Shown: piece after piece, positions 43,061 to 50,316 of the stretch | Layout of the letters: the number at the start of each line of letters is the position of its first letter | How positions within the stretch are numbered: position 1 is the stretch's first letter | Assembly (NCBI GenBank): GCA_900546145.1 | Contig: URBN01000014.1 | Span: forward strand, 1-61,831 | Length of the DNA: 61,831 bases | From: an uncultured Desulfovibrio sp. | Lineage (GTDB): Bacteria > Desulfobacterota > Desulfovibrionia > Desulfovibrionales > Desulfovibrionaceae | Reading direction: 5' to 3' | The notes under the pieces: generated by a model | What the model saw: only the letters and a program-made list of their open reading frames with translations | Databases searched by the model: none | Told to the model about the DNA's origin: nothing | Made by a program: the position numbers and the translations under genes

Positions 43061-43110
43061 TATCAATTTTTGATAATATCAAAATATGATAATATATAAA
43101 TATATTATAT
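43061..43110 (-). promoter_or_regulatory. AT-rich operator zone upstream of glcDF
   Basis: Alternating inverted units TATCAA (43061), TTGATA (43070) and TATCAA (43077) form two overlapping dyads, followed by TATGATA and a minus-strand TATAAT at 43103-43108. This looks like a regulator-bound promoter about 160-200 bp before glcD. The regulator is unknown. Confidence 0.5.
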
Positions 43111-43223
43111 ACTTATATATTCATATTTGCGCTTTTTTTGCGCGATCCGCTTTCCCAGGAGGCTTCCGGAAAGCCGCAAAACCGTTTCTCCGGGTGCAGC
43201 CGGATTACGATACCCTGTTGCGC

Positions 43224-43248
43224 AAAAAATTTTAAAGTTTTACTTTAA
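43224..43248 (-). terminator. AT-rich hairpin after the riboswitch
   Basis: On the minus strand TTAAAGT-AAA-ACTTTAA forms a 7-bp stem, followed directly by AATTTTTT. Weak because of its low GC, but it sits where a riboswitch terminator would be. Confidence 0.4.
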
Positions 43249-43324
43249 TTTATCTTATAACCGGAGAAACGGCAGCCCCCCTCCGCGCCGTGCGTACCGC
43301 CCTGTACACGGCGGTTCTCTGAGT

Positions 43325-43432
43325 TACCCAACCCCGCAGGTATCTGACGGGCGCTGCTGTCTTCCCGGCCCCGGCCGTGGCGTTTCCACTGTCCGTGCGG
43401 TGCACGGTTTTCACCCGTTGGAACGCACGATG
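43325..43432 (-). ncRNA. Apparent cobalamin riboswitch
   Basis: The minus strand reads, in order, GGGTGAAAACC (matching the core GGTGAAAAUCC), a CGCCAC segment, CCGGGAAG, and a B12 box at 43348-43336, GTCAGATACCTGC. These elements come in the correct order and spacing for a cobalamin aptamer. It starts only about 10 nt after the gcvPB terminator, leaving no space for its own promoter unless that overlaps the gcvPB end. No vitamin B12 gene follows; the next gene is glcD, over 400 nt downstream. Confidence 0.65.
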
Positions 43433-43442
43433 CCGGACGCAT

Positions 43443-43480
43443 AAAAAAAGGCCGGGCAGGATAAAAAATCCCGACCGGCC
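43443..43480 (-). terminator. Terminator of the gcv operon
   Basis: GGCCGGTCGGGA and TCCTGCCCGGCC arms with a T-rich loop on the minus strand, followed by seven T. Confidence 0.85.
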
Positions 43481-43506
43481 GTTCGTTTGTACTTATAGGG
43501 AAAAGG

Positions 43507-44970
43507 CTACTGGGCCATGTCTTCCGTCAGCACCATGTGCCTGGCGGCCTTGGTTTCATCAAGACGCGTCACGGGCAGTCCGTGCGGTGCGGAAAGCAGG
43601 GTTTCAGGATCCTTCCTGCCTTCGGCCACGATCTCATGGACGGCATCGGAGAAGGCGTCAAGCGTCTGCTTGCTTTCCGTTTCCGTGGGTTCGGGCATGA
43701 GGCATTCATGCACGAGCAGAGGGAAGTAGATGGTCGGGGCGTGATAGCCGCGCTCGAGCAGGCCCTTGGCGATGTCGAGAGCGCGCATGCCCTCGGGCGC
43801 GGAGGCCACGAATTCATGCATGCAGATGCGGTTGAAGGTCACCTGCAGAACGTCCTCGAGCTTCTTCCTCAGGTAGTTGGCGTTGAGCACGGAGTAGTCC
43901 GCAACGCGTCTGATACCGGCGTTGCCGAGCCTGACCATGTAGGCGAGAGCCCTGATAATAACGCCAAAGCTGCCGTAGAAAGGACCGATGTGCCCGATGC
44001 TCAGGCTGCTTTCGGACATAAAGCCAAAGGTGCCGTCCGCACGCTTCTCGACCCTCGGAGAGGGCAGGAAGGGCAGAAGGCGTTCGCTGCAACCCACGGG
44101 GCCGCTGCCGGGGCCGCCGCCGCCGTGAGGCGTAGCGAAGGTCTTATGCAGGTTCAGGTGCACGCAGTCGAAGCCCACGTCGCCCACACGCATTCTGCCC
44201 ATGATGGCGTTCATGTTGGCGCCATCGTAATAGAGCAGCGCGTCCACGGAATGGAGGATGCGCACGATGTCCTTCAGATTCCTTTCCATGAGACCGAGGG
44301 TGTTGGGGCAGGTCATCATCATGCCGGCGATGTCCTCGCCGTACTTGTCGACGGCCGCCTGCACGGCGGAGGGATCGACGATGCCATCCACGGATTCCAG
44401 AGCGACAACCTCAAAGCCGGCCATATGGGCCGAAGCGGGGTTGGTGCCGTGAGCGGAGTCGGGAATAAGCATGATGTGGCGGTTCCGGCCCTTGGACCTG
44501 TGGTAAGCAGCGATAAGGGACACGCCGGTGAATTCACCGTTGGCGCCGGCCATGGGCTGAAGGGTGAAGCCCTTCATGCCCGTGATCTCGCACAGCCACT
44601 TCTCGGTCTCGTAGAGCACCTCAAGAGCGCCCTGGCTGGCAGCGGCGCCGGCTTCGCCGAGCTGGGCCAGCATGGGATGCACGCGGGTGAATCCCGGCAG
44701 GGCGCAGACGGTCTCGGTGAACTTGGGATTATACTTCATGGTGCAGGACCCGAGCGGGTAGAAGTTGGCGTCAACGCTGTAGTTCAGTTCCGCGAGGCGG
44801 GTAAAATGACGCACAACGTCGAGCTCTCCGCATTCAGGCATCCTGGGGGCGGATCCGCGCAGCAGGCCGGCCGGGAGCATGTCACTGGCTTTGGGCTGGG
44901 ACGGATCCTCGTCGAGGACTATGCCGCGGGTGACGCGCCCGGGGACGGATTCGTCAAAGATTGTTTTCAC
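43507..44970 (-). CDS. gcvPB: Glycine dehydrogenase (decarboxylating) subunit 2
   Basis: A 487-residue PLP-carrying half of the split glycine decarboxylase (P protein) of the glycine cleavage system. The lysine that binds PLP is in LNLHKTFATPHGGGGPGSGPVG near 270. Other family blocks are FYPLGSCTMKYNP near 67 and IPDSAHGTNPASAHM near 170. It decarboxylates glycine and passes the aminomethyl group to the lipoyl arm of GcvH. Its start overlaps the stop of gcvPA by four bases. It is the last gene of gcvT-H-PA-PB. Confidence 0.97.
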   Translation of the reverse strand: MKTIFDESVPGRVTRGIVLDEDPSQPKASDMLPAGLLRGSAPRMPECGELDVVRHFTRLAELNYSVDANFYPLGSCTMKYNPKFTETVCALPGFTRVHPMLAQLGEAGAAASQGALEVLYETEKWLCEITGMKGFTLQPMAGANGEFTGVSLIAAYHRSKGRNRHIMLIPDSAHGTNPASAHMAGFEVVALESVDGIVDPSAVQAAVDKYGEDIAGMMMTCPNTLGLMERNLKDIVRILHSVDALLYYDGANMNAIMGRMRVGDVGFDCVHLNLHKTFATPHGGGGPGSGPVGCSERLLPFLPSPRVEKRADGTFGFMSESSLSIGHIGPFYGSFGVIIRALAYMVRLGNAGIRRVADYSVLNANYLRKKLEDVLQVTFNRICMHEFVASAPEGMRALDIAKGLLERGYHAPTIYFPLLVHECLMPEPTETESKQTLDAFSDAVHEIVAEGRKDPETLLSAPHGLPVTRLDETKAARHMVLTEDMAQ

Positions 44971-46301
44971 AGCAAACCTCCGAGGCTCTCCGCCAGGCTG
45001 TCAATCTGTTCTCTGGAATTCTTTTCCGTGCAGCAGAGAAGCAGGACGTCATCCATGCCCTTGTAGCCGCGGCTCACGGGATAACCGGGAACCACGGAAT
45101 AACGGGAGATCATGGACTCAACGATCTCTTCCGCGGGTTTCGGCAGCCTGATGGCCACCTCATTGCCGTAGGGCTGGTCATTGAGGAGGCTGACGCCGGG
45201 AAGCGCGGTCAGCTTCTGTACGGCGTAACGGGCCAGGGCCATGCCACGTTCGGCCACCTGGACGAGCCCCTGCGGGCCGACCAGGGAGAGATAGATCAGG
45301 GCGCGCAGCGCGCAGAGGTTCTGGTTGGAGCAGATGTTGGACGTGGCTTTCTCCCTGCGGATGTGCTGTTCGCGGGCCTGCAGGGTCAGGACGTAGCCGG
45401 TGCGGCCCTGGGTATCCGTGGTACGGCCCACAAGACGGCCGGGAAGCTGGCGCACAACTTTCTTGGTGCAGGCCATGAGGCCGAGGTAGGGGCCGCCGAA
45501 GGAAAGCGGCATGCCGAGGCTCTGCCCTTCACCCACGGCCACATCCGCGCCCATCTCGCCGGGGGTTTTCACCACGGCCTGCATGATGGGATAGACGGAA
45601 ATGACCGACATGGCCTTGTGGCTCTTCGCGTGGGCGAAGAGTTCGCTGAAGTCGCTGACAACACCGAAGAAGTTCGGGTTCTGCACTACCACGCAGGCGG
45701 TGTCGTCACCCACGGCCGCCCGCAGGGCCTCCATGTCGCTTGTGCCGTTCTTCTGGGGCACGGTGACGATCTCCATGGGCAGGTTGGTGCTGTACGTGGC
45801 CAGCATGGCGCGCCACAGCGGATTCACACAGCCGTCGATCACCACCTTCTCGCGGTGGGTGAGGCGGCAGCTCATGGCCGCGGCTTCAAAAATGGCTGAC
45901 CCGCCGTCATAGACGGAGGCGTTGGCGATGTCCATGTCCAGAAGCCTGGAAATGGCCGTCTCGTACTCGAAGATAGCCTGCAGGGTGCCCTGAGAGCATT
46001 CAGCCTGATAGGGCGTGTAGGCGGTGTAGAACGCGCTCTGCCCGGAAAGGGCATCCACGGCCTTGGGGATATTGTGGTTGTAATAGCCGGCGCCGAGGAA
46101 GGAGGTCAGGGCCGTCCTGTTTTTGGCGGCGAGGTCCTCGAAGTAGGCGCAGGTATCGTCTTCGCTTCTGCCCGCAGGCAGATCGAAGCTTTTGGGCCGC
46201 ATGTCAGGGGCGATGTCGGCAAAAAGATCATCGAGGCTGTTCGCGCCGATGACTTTGAGCATTTCCCCCAGCTCGGCTTCGGTGTGGGGAATATAGGGCA
46301 T
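44967..46301 (-). CDS. gcvPA: Glycine dehydrogenase (decarboxylating) subunit 1
   Basis: A 444-residue non-lysine half of the split P protein, homologous to the N-terminal half of single-chain GcvP. The N-terminus MPYIPHTEAELGEMLKVIG and the motifs FLGAGYYNHNIP and PYQAECSQGTLQAIFEYET are standard. It forms an alpha2beta2 complex with GcvPB. Two-subunit GcvP is usual for anaerobes and Gram-positives. It starts 9 bp after gcvH. Confidence 0.97.
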   Translation of the reverse strand: MPYIPHTEAELGEMLKVIGANSLDDLFADIAPDMRPKSFDLPAGRSEDDTCAYFEDLAAKNRTALTSFLGAGYYNHNIPKAVDALSGQSAFYTAYTPYQAECSQGTLQAIFEYETAISRLLDMDIANASVYDGGSAIFEAAAMSCRLTHREKVVIDGCVNPLWRAMLATYSTNLPMEIVTVPQKNGTSDMEALRAAVGDDTACVVVQNPNFFGVVSDFSELFAHAKSHKAMSVISVYPIMQAVVKTPGEMGADVAVGEGQSLGMPLSFGGPYLGLMACTKKVVRQLPGRLVGRTTDTQGRTGYVLTLQAREQHIRREKATSNICSNQNLCALRALIYLSLVGPQGLVQVAERGMALARYAVQKLTALPGVSLLNDQPYGNEVAIRLPKPAEEIVESMISRYSVVPGYPVSRGYKGMDDVLLLCCTEKNSREQIDSLAESLGGLL

Positions 46302-46310
46302 GTTCCGCTC

Positions 46311-46694
46311 CTATTCGGCTTCGGTCGCGCAGAACGCGGCGTAGGCATCAGCGTCCAGAAGGCCTTCGACAGGGGCGGAAAGCTTCACCTTGAAGAGCCA
46401 GCCGGCGCCATAGGGATCGCCGTTGACGGTTTCAGGGGCGTCCTCGAGCTCGCCGTTGACCTCGGTCACGGTGCCGCTCACGGGAGAGAAGATGTCGCTG
46501 GCGGCCTTGACGGATTCGATGGAGCCGCATTCCTTGCCGGCTTCGACACTGTCATCGACCTGGGGGCACTCGGCGTAGGTGATATCACCGAGGGCCTTCT
46601 GGGCATGATCGGTGATGCCTACCGTGGCGATATCGCCTTCAACACGCACCCATTCATGGCTCTTGGCATACTGGAGATCTTTGGGATCAGACAT
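46311..46694 (-). CDS. gcvH: Glycine cleavage system H protein
   Basis: A lipoyl carrier of 127 residues shuttling the aminomethyl group between P, T and L proteins. The lipoylated lysine is K63 in SIESVKAASDI. The N-terminus has the HEWVRVEGDIATVGITDHAQ block and the C-terminus has the expected helix. It lies between gcvT (about 104 bp upstream) and gcvPA. No lipoyl dehydrogenase (L protein) gene is in the window. Confidence 0.97.
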   Translation of the reverse strand: MSDPKDLQYAKSHEWVRVEGDIATVGITDHAQKALGDITYAECPQVDDSVEAGKECGSIESVKAASDIFSPVSGTVTEVNGELEDAPETVNGDPYGAGWLFKVKLSAPVEGLLDADAYAAFCATEAE

Positions 46695-46798
46695 GGCAGA
46701 TTCCTCCGCGGCCGGTCTCAGCCGGCCGGAAATAATGTTACGAAAAAATAGGCGCGGACGCGGAGAACAGCCTCCTTCCGCGGGAAAGGACGCCGTGC

Positions 46799-47881
46799 TT
46801 ACTGAAGCTTCCTGCGGGCCGTGCCGTCCTTGTAGAAGGGGATCTCGGTCCTGTGGGCTTTGAGGCTGGCGCGTCCGGTCTGGATCAGAAAATCGTTCTC
46901 ATTGGCCTTGTCGGCCTGCACCCAGGCGAAGGCGATGGCCTTGCCAAGGGACGGGGCAAAGGTGCCGGAGGTAACACGCCCCACTTCTGTACCGTTCGGC
47001 AGGGTCAGCTTGTCGCCATGACGGGCGGAACGGCGGCCTTCGAGCTCCAGGGGGATGAGGTATTCCTTCACCGTGTCGAGCCCCTTGCGTCCTACGAAAT
47101 CGGCCGTGCTCTTCATCATGCGGCCCATGCCGGACTCGACCGGGGTGTGTTCCTCATCGAGTTCGTCGCCGTAGAGCGGCAGGCCGGCTTCCATGCGCAG
47201 CGTGTCACGGGCGCCGAGGCCGGCGGGCTTCACGCGCGGATCGCCGAGCAGGGCTTCCCAGAGATCAAGGGTGTATTTGGCGTCAATGTAAAGCTCGTAG
47301 CCGAGCTCACCGGTGTAGCCCGTACGGCTGACCAGCAGCTTTTTACCGTTCCATTCCGTCTCGCGGAAGGCGAAGTAGCCGAGGTCGCGCAGGTTCTGAC
47401 CGAGCAGCTTTTCGAGAATATCCACGGAAAGCGGGCCCTGAAGGTCGATCTTGGCGATTTCATCAGATTTGTTCACGATGGTGACGCCGGAAGGCAGGCG
47501 TCCGGCTATAGTCTTGAAATCACGATCAATACAGGCGGCATTAACGACGATGAAGAAGGTGTCGCCCATATTATAAATGATGCAGTCATCAAGGACGCCG
47601 CCCTTCTCGTTAAGGATGAAGCCGTAGCGGCAGCGGCCTTCCTTAAGCGTCTCGAGGCTGTGGCTCACGGCCTTCATGAGGGCCTCTTTGGCGCCAGCGC
47701 CGGAAACGAAGAACTCGCCCATGTGGCAGATATCAAAAATAGAGGCCATGGAACGCGTATGTTTGTGTTCGGTCAGAATGCCCTCGTACTGAATGGGCAT
47801 ATACCAGCCCGCAAAGGGGGCCATTTTCGCGCCGTGGCTTTCATGCCATGCGCAGAGAGGCGTTTTAAACATGTCCGCCAT
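46799..47881 (-). CDS. gcvT: Aminomethyltransferase (glycine cleavage T protein)
   Basis: A 360-residue tetrahydrofolate-dependent enzyme that releases ammonia and forms methylene-THF from the aminomethyl-lipoyl H protein. The family blocks FAGWYMPIQYEGI near 25, IYNMGDTFFIVVNAA near 95, SRTGYTGELGYELY near 185 and LGARDTLRMEAGLPLYG near 220 are present. The ATG at 47881 has AAGGAG 5 nt upstream. It is the first gene of the gcv operon. Confidence 0.96.
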   Translation of the reverse strand: MADMFKTPLCAWHESHGAKMAPFAGWYMPIQYEGILTEHKHTRSMASIFDICHMGEFFVSGAGAKEALMKAVSHSLETLKEGRCRYGFILNEKGGVLDDCIIYNMGDTFFIVVNAACIDRDFKTIAGRLPSGVTIVNKSDEIAKIDLQGPLSVDILEKLLGQNLRDLGYFAFRETEWNGKKLLVSRTGYTGELGYELYIDAKYTLDLWEALLGDPRVKPAGLGARDTLRMEAGLPLYGDELDEEHTPVESGMGRMMKSTADFVGRKGLDTVKEYLIPLELEGRRSARHGDKLTLPNGTEVGRVTSGTFAPSLGKAIAFAWVQADKANENDFLIQTGRASLKAHRTEIPFYKDGTARRKLQ

Positions 47882-47987
47882 GTTTTCTCCTTCTTCGGCC
47901 TCCCCGCATGTCCCGGAGACGGCCGTTTTGGCGCGCCTGGGGAGCAGCGCCCGTATTAACCTGTTCAGGGCCGGTTCAGCCGCGGCC

Positions 47988-48012
47988 CCTGTGGTCCGCA
48001 CCGTACCACAGG
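47988..48012. repeat. Inverted repeat before gcvT
   Basis: CCTGTGGT and ACCACAGG are perfect 8-bp arms around a 9-nt loop, overlapping the candidate gcv promoter. An operator or leader hairpin. Confidence 0.5.
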
Positions 48013-48028
48013 CGTTTGCGCTGGACAA
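48000..48028 (-). promoter_or_regulatory. Candidate promoter of the gcv operon
   Basis: On the minus strand TTGTCC, a 17-bp spacer and TACGGT, about 120 bp before gcvT. An inverted repeat (CCTGTGGT at 47988 and ACCACAGG at 48005) overlaps the -10 box and may be an operator. Confidence 0.4.
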
Positions 48029-48030
48029 GA

Positions 48031-48050
48031 AAAGGCCCCAGCGCCTTTTT
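48031..48050 (-). terminator. Second hairpin downstream of ribBA
   Basis: AAAAGGC and GCCTTTT arms, perfect, ending in T-run on the minus strand. It backs up the main ribBA terminator. Confidence 0.6.
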
Positions 48051-48062
48051 CCGGGAAACGCA

Positions 48063-48099
48063 GAAACGCCCCCCGGCACAGAGAGCCGGAGGGCGTTTC
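48063..48099 (-). terminator. Terminator of ribBA
   Basis: GAAACGCCCTCCGGC pairs with GCCGGGGGGCGTTTC (one wobble) with a 7-nt loop. The T-tract after it is weak, but a second hairpin follows. Confidence 0.7.
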
Positions 48100-48138
48100 G
48101 GGCTGGAAGGAACGGGCCTGACGTTCCCCTGAAAATGC

Positions 48139-49353
48139 TTAGTGGCAGCGGATGCCGGTAAGAAGATGTCCCATCTTCTCCTTCTTGGCTTGGAGGTAAT
48201 GCTCGTTTTCCTTGCAGGCTTCGATTTCAATCGGCACGCGCTCGACGATTTCAAGACCATAGCCGGCGAGGCCGATGATCTTCTTCGGGTTATTCGTCAG
48301 AAGGCGCAGTTTGTGGATACCGAGATCCACGAGGATCTGGGCGCCTGTACCATAGTCCCTGAGATCCGGCGGGAAGCCGAGCATCTTGTTGGCCTCCACG
48401 GTGTCATACCCCTGATCCTGCAGGGCGTAGGCGCGGATTTTGTTGGCGAGGCCGATGCCGCGGCCTTCCTGACGCATGTACACGAGGCAGCCGCGTCCTT
48501 CCTTTTCAATCTGGCGCAGGGCCGCGCCGAGCTGGCCGCGGCAGTCGCAGCGCAGGGAGCCCAGGGCATCGCCGGTGAGGCACTGGCTGTGGACGCGGGT
48601 CAGTACGGGTTCGGGTCCGGTGATGTCGCCTTTGACCAGAGCGAGGTGGGTGTGGGGATCCGTGTTGCTCTCGTAGGCGTACACAGTGAAGTCGCCGAAC
48701 AGGGTGGGCAGATGGGCGTGGGCCACACAGCGCACGGAAACCTGGCCGTGTTCGAGGCGGTAGCGGATGATGTCACGCACGGAGGCAATCTTGATGCCGT
48801 ACTTTTCGGCGAAGGCTTCGAGATCGGGCATGCGGGCCATGGTGCCGTCTTCCTTCATGACCTCGCAGATAACGGCCGCGGGCCTGAGTCCGGCGAGCTT
48901 CGCGAGATCAACGCTGCCCTCGGTCTGTCCGGTGCGTTCGAGGACGCCGCCGGGACGGGCGCGCAGGGGGAAAACATGTCCGGGCATGACAAGATCTTCC
49001 GGACGGCAGTCCTCACGGACCGCGGTACGGATCGTCGTGGCTCTGTCAGCGGCGGAAATACCGGTGGTCACGCCTTCGCGCGCCTCGATGGAGATAGTGA
49101 AATTCGTGCCAAACTGCGAGGTGTTGTGTTTGGCCATCATGGGCAGCTTCAGCTTGTCGCAGATATCGGGCGCAAGGGAAAGGCAGATGAGACCGCAGCC
49201 GTGGTGGGCCATGAAGTTGATGATCTCAGGGGTCACGAACTCGGCGGCTATGGTGAGGTCGCCTTCGTTCTCCCTGTCCTCGTCGTCCACGAGAATGATC
49301 ATTCTGCCTTTTTTGATTTCGGAAATCGCTTCGATTGTTGAGCACAGAGCCAT
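48139..49353 (-). CDS. ribBA: Bifunctional 3,4-DHBP synthase / GTP cyclohydrolase II
   Basis: A 404-residue fused enzyme for the two entry steps of riboflavin synthesis. The N-terminal RibB domain (1 to about 200) has the acidic DDEDRENEGDL motif and HVFPLRARPGGVLERTGQTE near 125. The C-terminal RibA domain has the zinc-binding CLTGDALGSLRCDC near 255 and RQEGRGIGLANKI near 290. The ATG at 49353 has AGAGGA upstream. It is controlled by the FMN riboswitch in its long leader. No other rib gene is present here. Confidence 0.97.
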   Translation of the reverse strand: MALCSTIEAISEIKKGRMIILVDDEDRENEGDLTIAAEFVTPEIINFMAHHGCGLICLSLAPDICDKLKLPMMAKHNTSQFGTNFTISIEAREGVTTGISAADRATTIRTAVREDCRPEDLVMPGHVFPLRARPGGVLERTGQTEGSVDLAKLAGLRPAAVICEVMKEDGTMARMPDLEAFAEKYGIKIASVRDIIRYRLEHGQVSVRCVAHAHLPTLFGDFTVYAYESNTDPHTHLALVKGDITGPEPVLTRVHSQCLTGDALGSLRCDCRGQLGAALRQIEKEGRGCLVYMRQEGRGIGLANKIRAYALQDQGYDTVEANKMLGFPPDLRDYGTGAQILVDLGIHKLRLLTNNPKKIIGLAGYGLEIVERVPIEIEACKENEHYLQAKKEKMGHLLTGIRCH

Positions 49354-49609
49354 AAAACAAATCCTCTTTTATTGACACACCCTCCCTGAGGGACGGCGCA
49401 AAATGGCTGGAGAAAAACACACGCCAAAAGACCACCACAGGACAGCCTGCGGCGGCTACGGACTTCGTGTATCTGAAATACGGGGGAAAAAGGAAGGGGA
49501 CATTCTGCTCTCCTGATGAATACGGGCTTCATCAGGGCGGCGACAAAACCAGAAGCCGCTTTCTGCGGGCGCAGAAAGACTGGCAGGACATTGCATCCTG
49601 CCGGCTTTG
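49354..49609. other. Long ribBA leader with several hairpins
   Basis: About 250 nt between the FMN aptamer and ribBA. It contains a stem after the aptamer (GGCAGGA/TCCTGCC, 49583-49603), a perfect 20-bp palindrome at 49559-49578 (CTTTCTGCG, GG, CGCAGAAAG in sequence) and a GATGAA/TTCATC hairpin near 49516-49534. These likely form the expression platform. No gene is seen. Confidence 0.55.
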
Positions 49610-49751
49610 TCATTCTCTTTCATCCAGACTGTAACTGTCGGCCCCGGCTTCTCACCGGATCTGCTCCATCGCCGCTGACGCGGCTCCGGGCTCGCGGGCT
49701 CGCCCCGCTTGAGGGCATACCGCCGGTGGGGAATCGCACCCCGCCCTGAGA
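49610..49751 (-). ncRNA. FMN riboswitch (RFN element)
   Basis: On the minus strand the full RFN core is visible in order: CTCAGGGCGGGGTGCGATTC, CCCACCGGCGGTA, AGCCCGCGAGC, GATCCGGTG, AAGCCGGGGCCGACAG, TTACAGTCTGGATG, AAAGAGAATG. It precedes ribBA, the expected target. Binding of FMN represses the operon. Confidence 0.97.
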
Positions 49752-49762
49752 ACTATTGTTAT

Positions 49763-49791
49763 TTTCTAATCTCCGGCCCGTATTCTGTCAA
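49763..49791 (-). promoter_or_regulatory. Promoter of the FMN-riboswitch/ribBA transcript
   Basis: On the minus strand TTGACA, a 17-bp spacer and TAGAAA. The -35 is perfect and the -10 keeps 4 of 6. It lies 12 bp before the aptamer, just after the trmL stop. Confidence 0.7.
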
Positions 49792-49832
49792 CACGCACCG
49801 GGAAAAAACGGCAATTCCCCGCGGGGCGCGGG

Positions 49833-50315
49833 CTACTCCCAGTCAGGACCATCCAGCGCCCCGCTCTGCGCGAGCGCCGCGTAAAGCACGATCCCGCAGC
49901 TCGTGGACAGGTTGATGCACCGGCCGTGCCCCCTGAGCATGGGGATGCGCACCCGGTACTCTGCCTTCTCCAGCATGTCCTTCGGGAGCCCCCTGGTCTC
50001 CGGGCCGAAGACCAGGATGTCATCGCTCCGGAACGGGAAACGCTGGATCGGCATACCGCCCGGGTGGGCCGAAGTGAGCACAACGCGCGCACCGGGCCGT
50101 GTGGCGGCCGCGTCCTTCAGAAACGCCGCATAGTCCGGCCAGACATCCATGCGCACGTGCGGCCAGTAGTCGAGGCCGGCGCGCTTCAGGTAACGATCCT
50201 CGAGGCGGAAACCGAGCGGTTCGATAAGATGGAGCCTTGTGCCGGAGACAGCGCACAGGCGCGCAATGTTGCCCGTGTTCGGGGGAATCTCGGGCTCGTA
50301 GAGAACGACCTCCAT
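49833..50315 (-). CDS. trmL: tRNA (cytidine/uridine-2'-O-)-methyltransferase TrmL
   Basis: A 160-residue SPOUT-class methyltransferase that 2'-O-methylates the wobble base 34 of tRNA-Leu isoacceptors. The N-terminus VVLYEPEIPPNTGNIARLC, the middle LVFGPETRGLP and the knot C-terminus IPMLRGHGRCINLSTSCGIVLYAAL are diagnostic. It starts one base after the end of the hydantoinase-family gene and is probably cotranscribed with it. Confidence 0.95.
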   Translation of the reverse strand: MEVVLYEPEIPPNTGNIARLCAVSGTRLHLIEPLGFRLEDRYLKRAGLDYWPHVRMDVWPDYAAFLKDAAATRPGARVVLTSAHPGGMPIQRFPFRSDDILVFGPETRGLPKDMLEKAEYRVRIPMLRGHGRCINLSTSCGIVLYAALAQSGALDGPDWE

Positions 50316-50316
50316 G

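Larger units (their letters stand above)
42903..43506. other. 604-bp region between gcvPB and glcD
   Basis: No credible gene was found. In minus-strand order it holds the gcvPB terminator (43480-43443), an apparent cobalamin riboswitch (about 43432-43325), an AT-rich hairpin with T-run (43248-43224), the operator zone (43110-43061), and about 160 bp of leader before glcD. Confidence 0.7.

Noticed and set aside
43127..43444. Short open frames on both strands between gcvPB and glcD
   Set aside because: They fall on the apparent cobalamin riboswitch and AT-rich promoter region, and have no ribosome site or recognisable domain.
47882..48030. Glycine riboswitch upstream of gcvT
   Set aside because: A short CCGAAGAAGGAG stretch resembles part of it, but this is the ribosome-site region and the paired aptamer structure is not seen.
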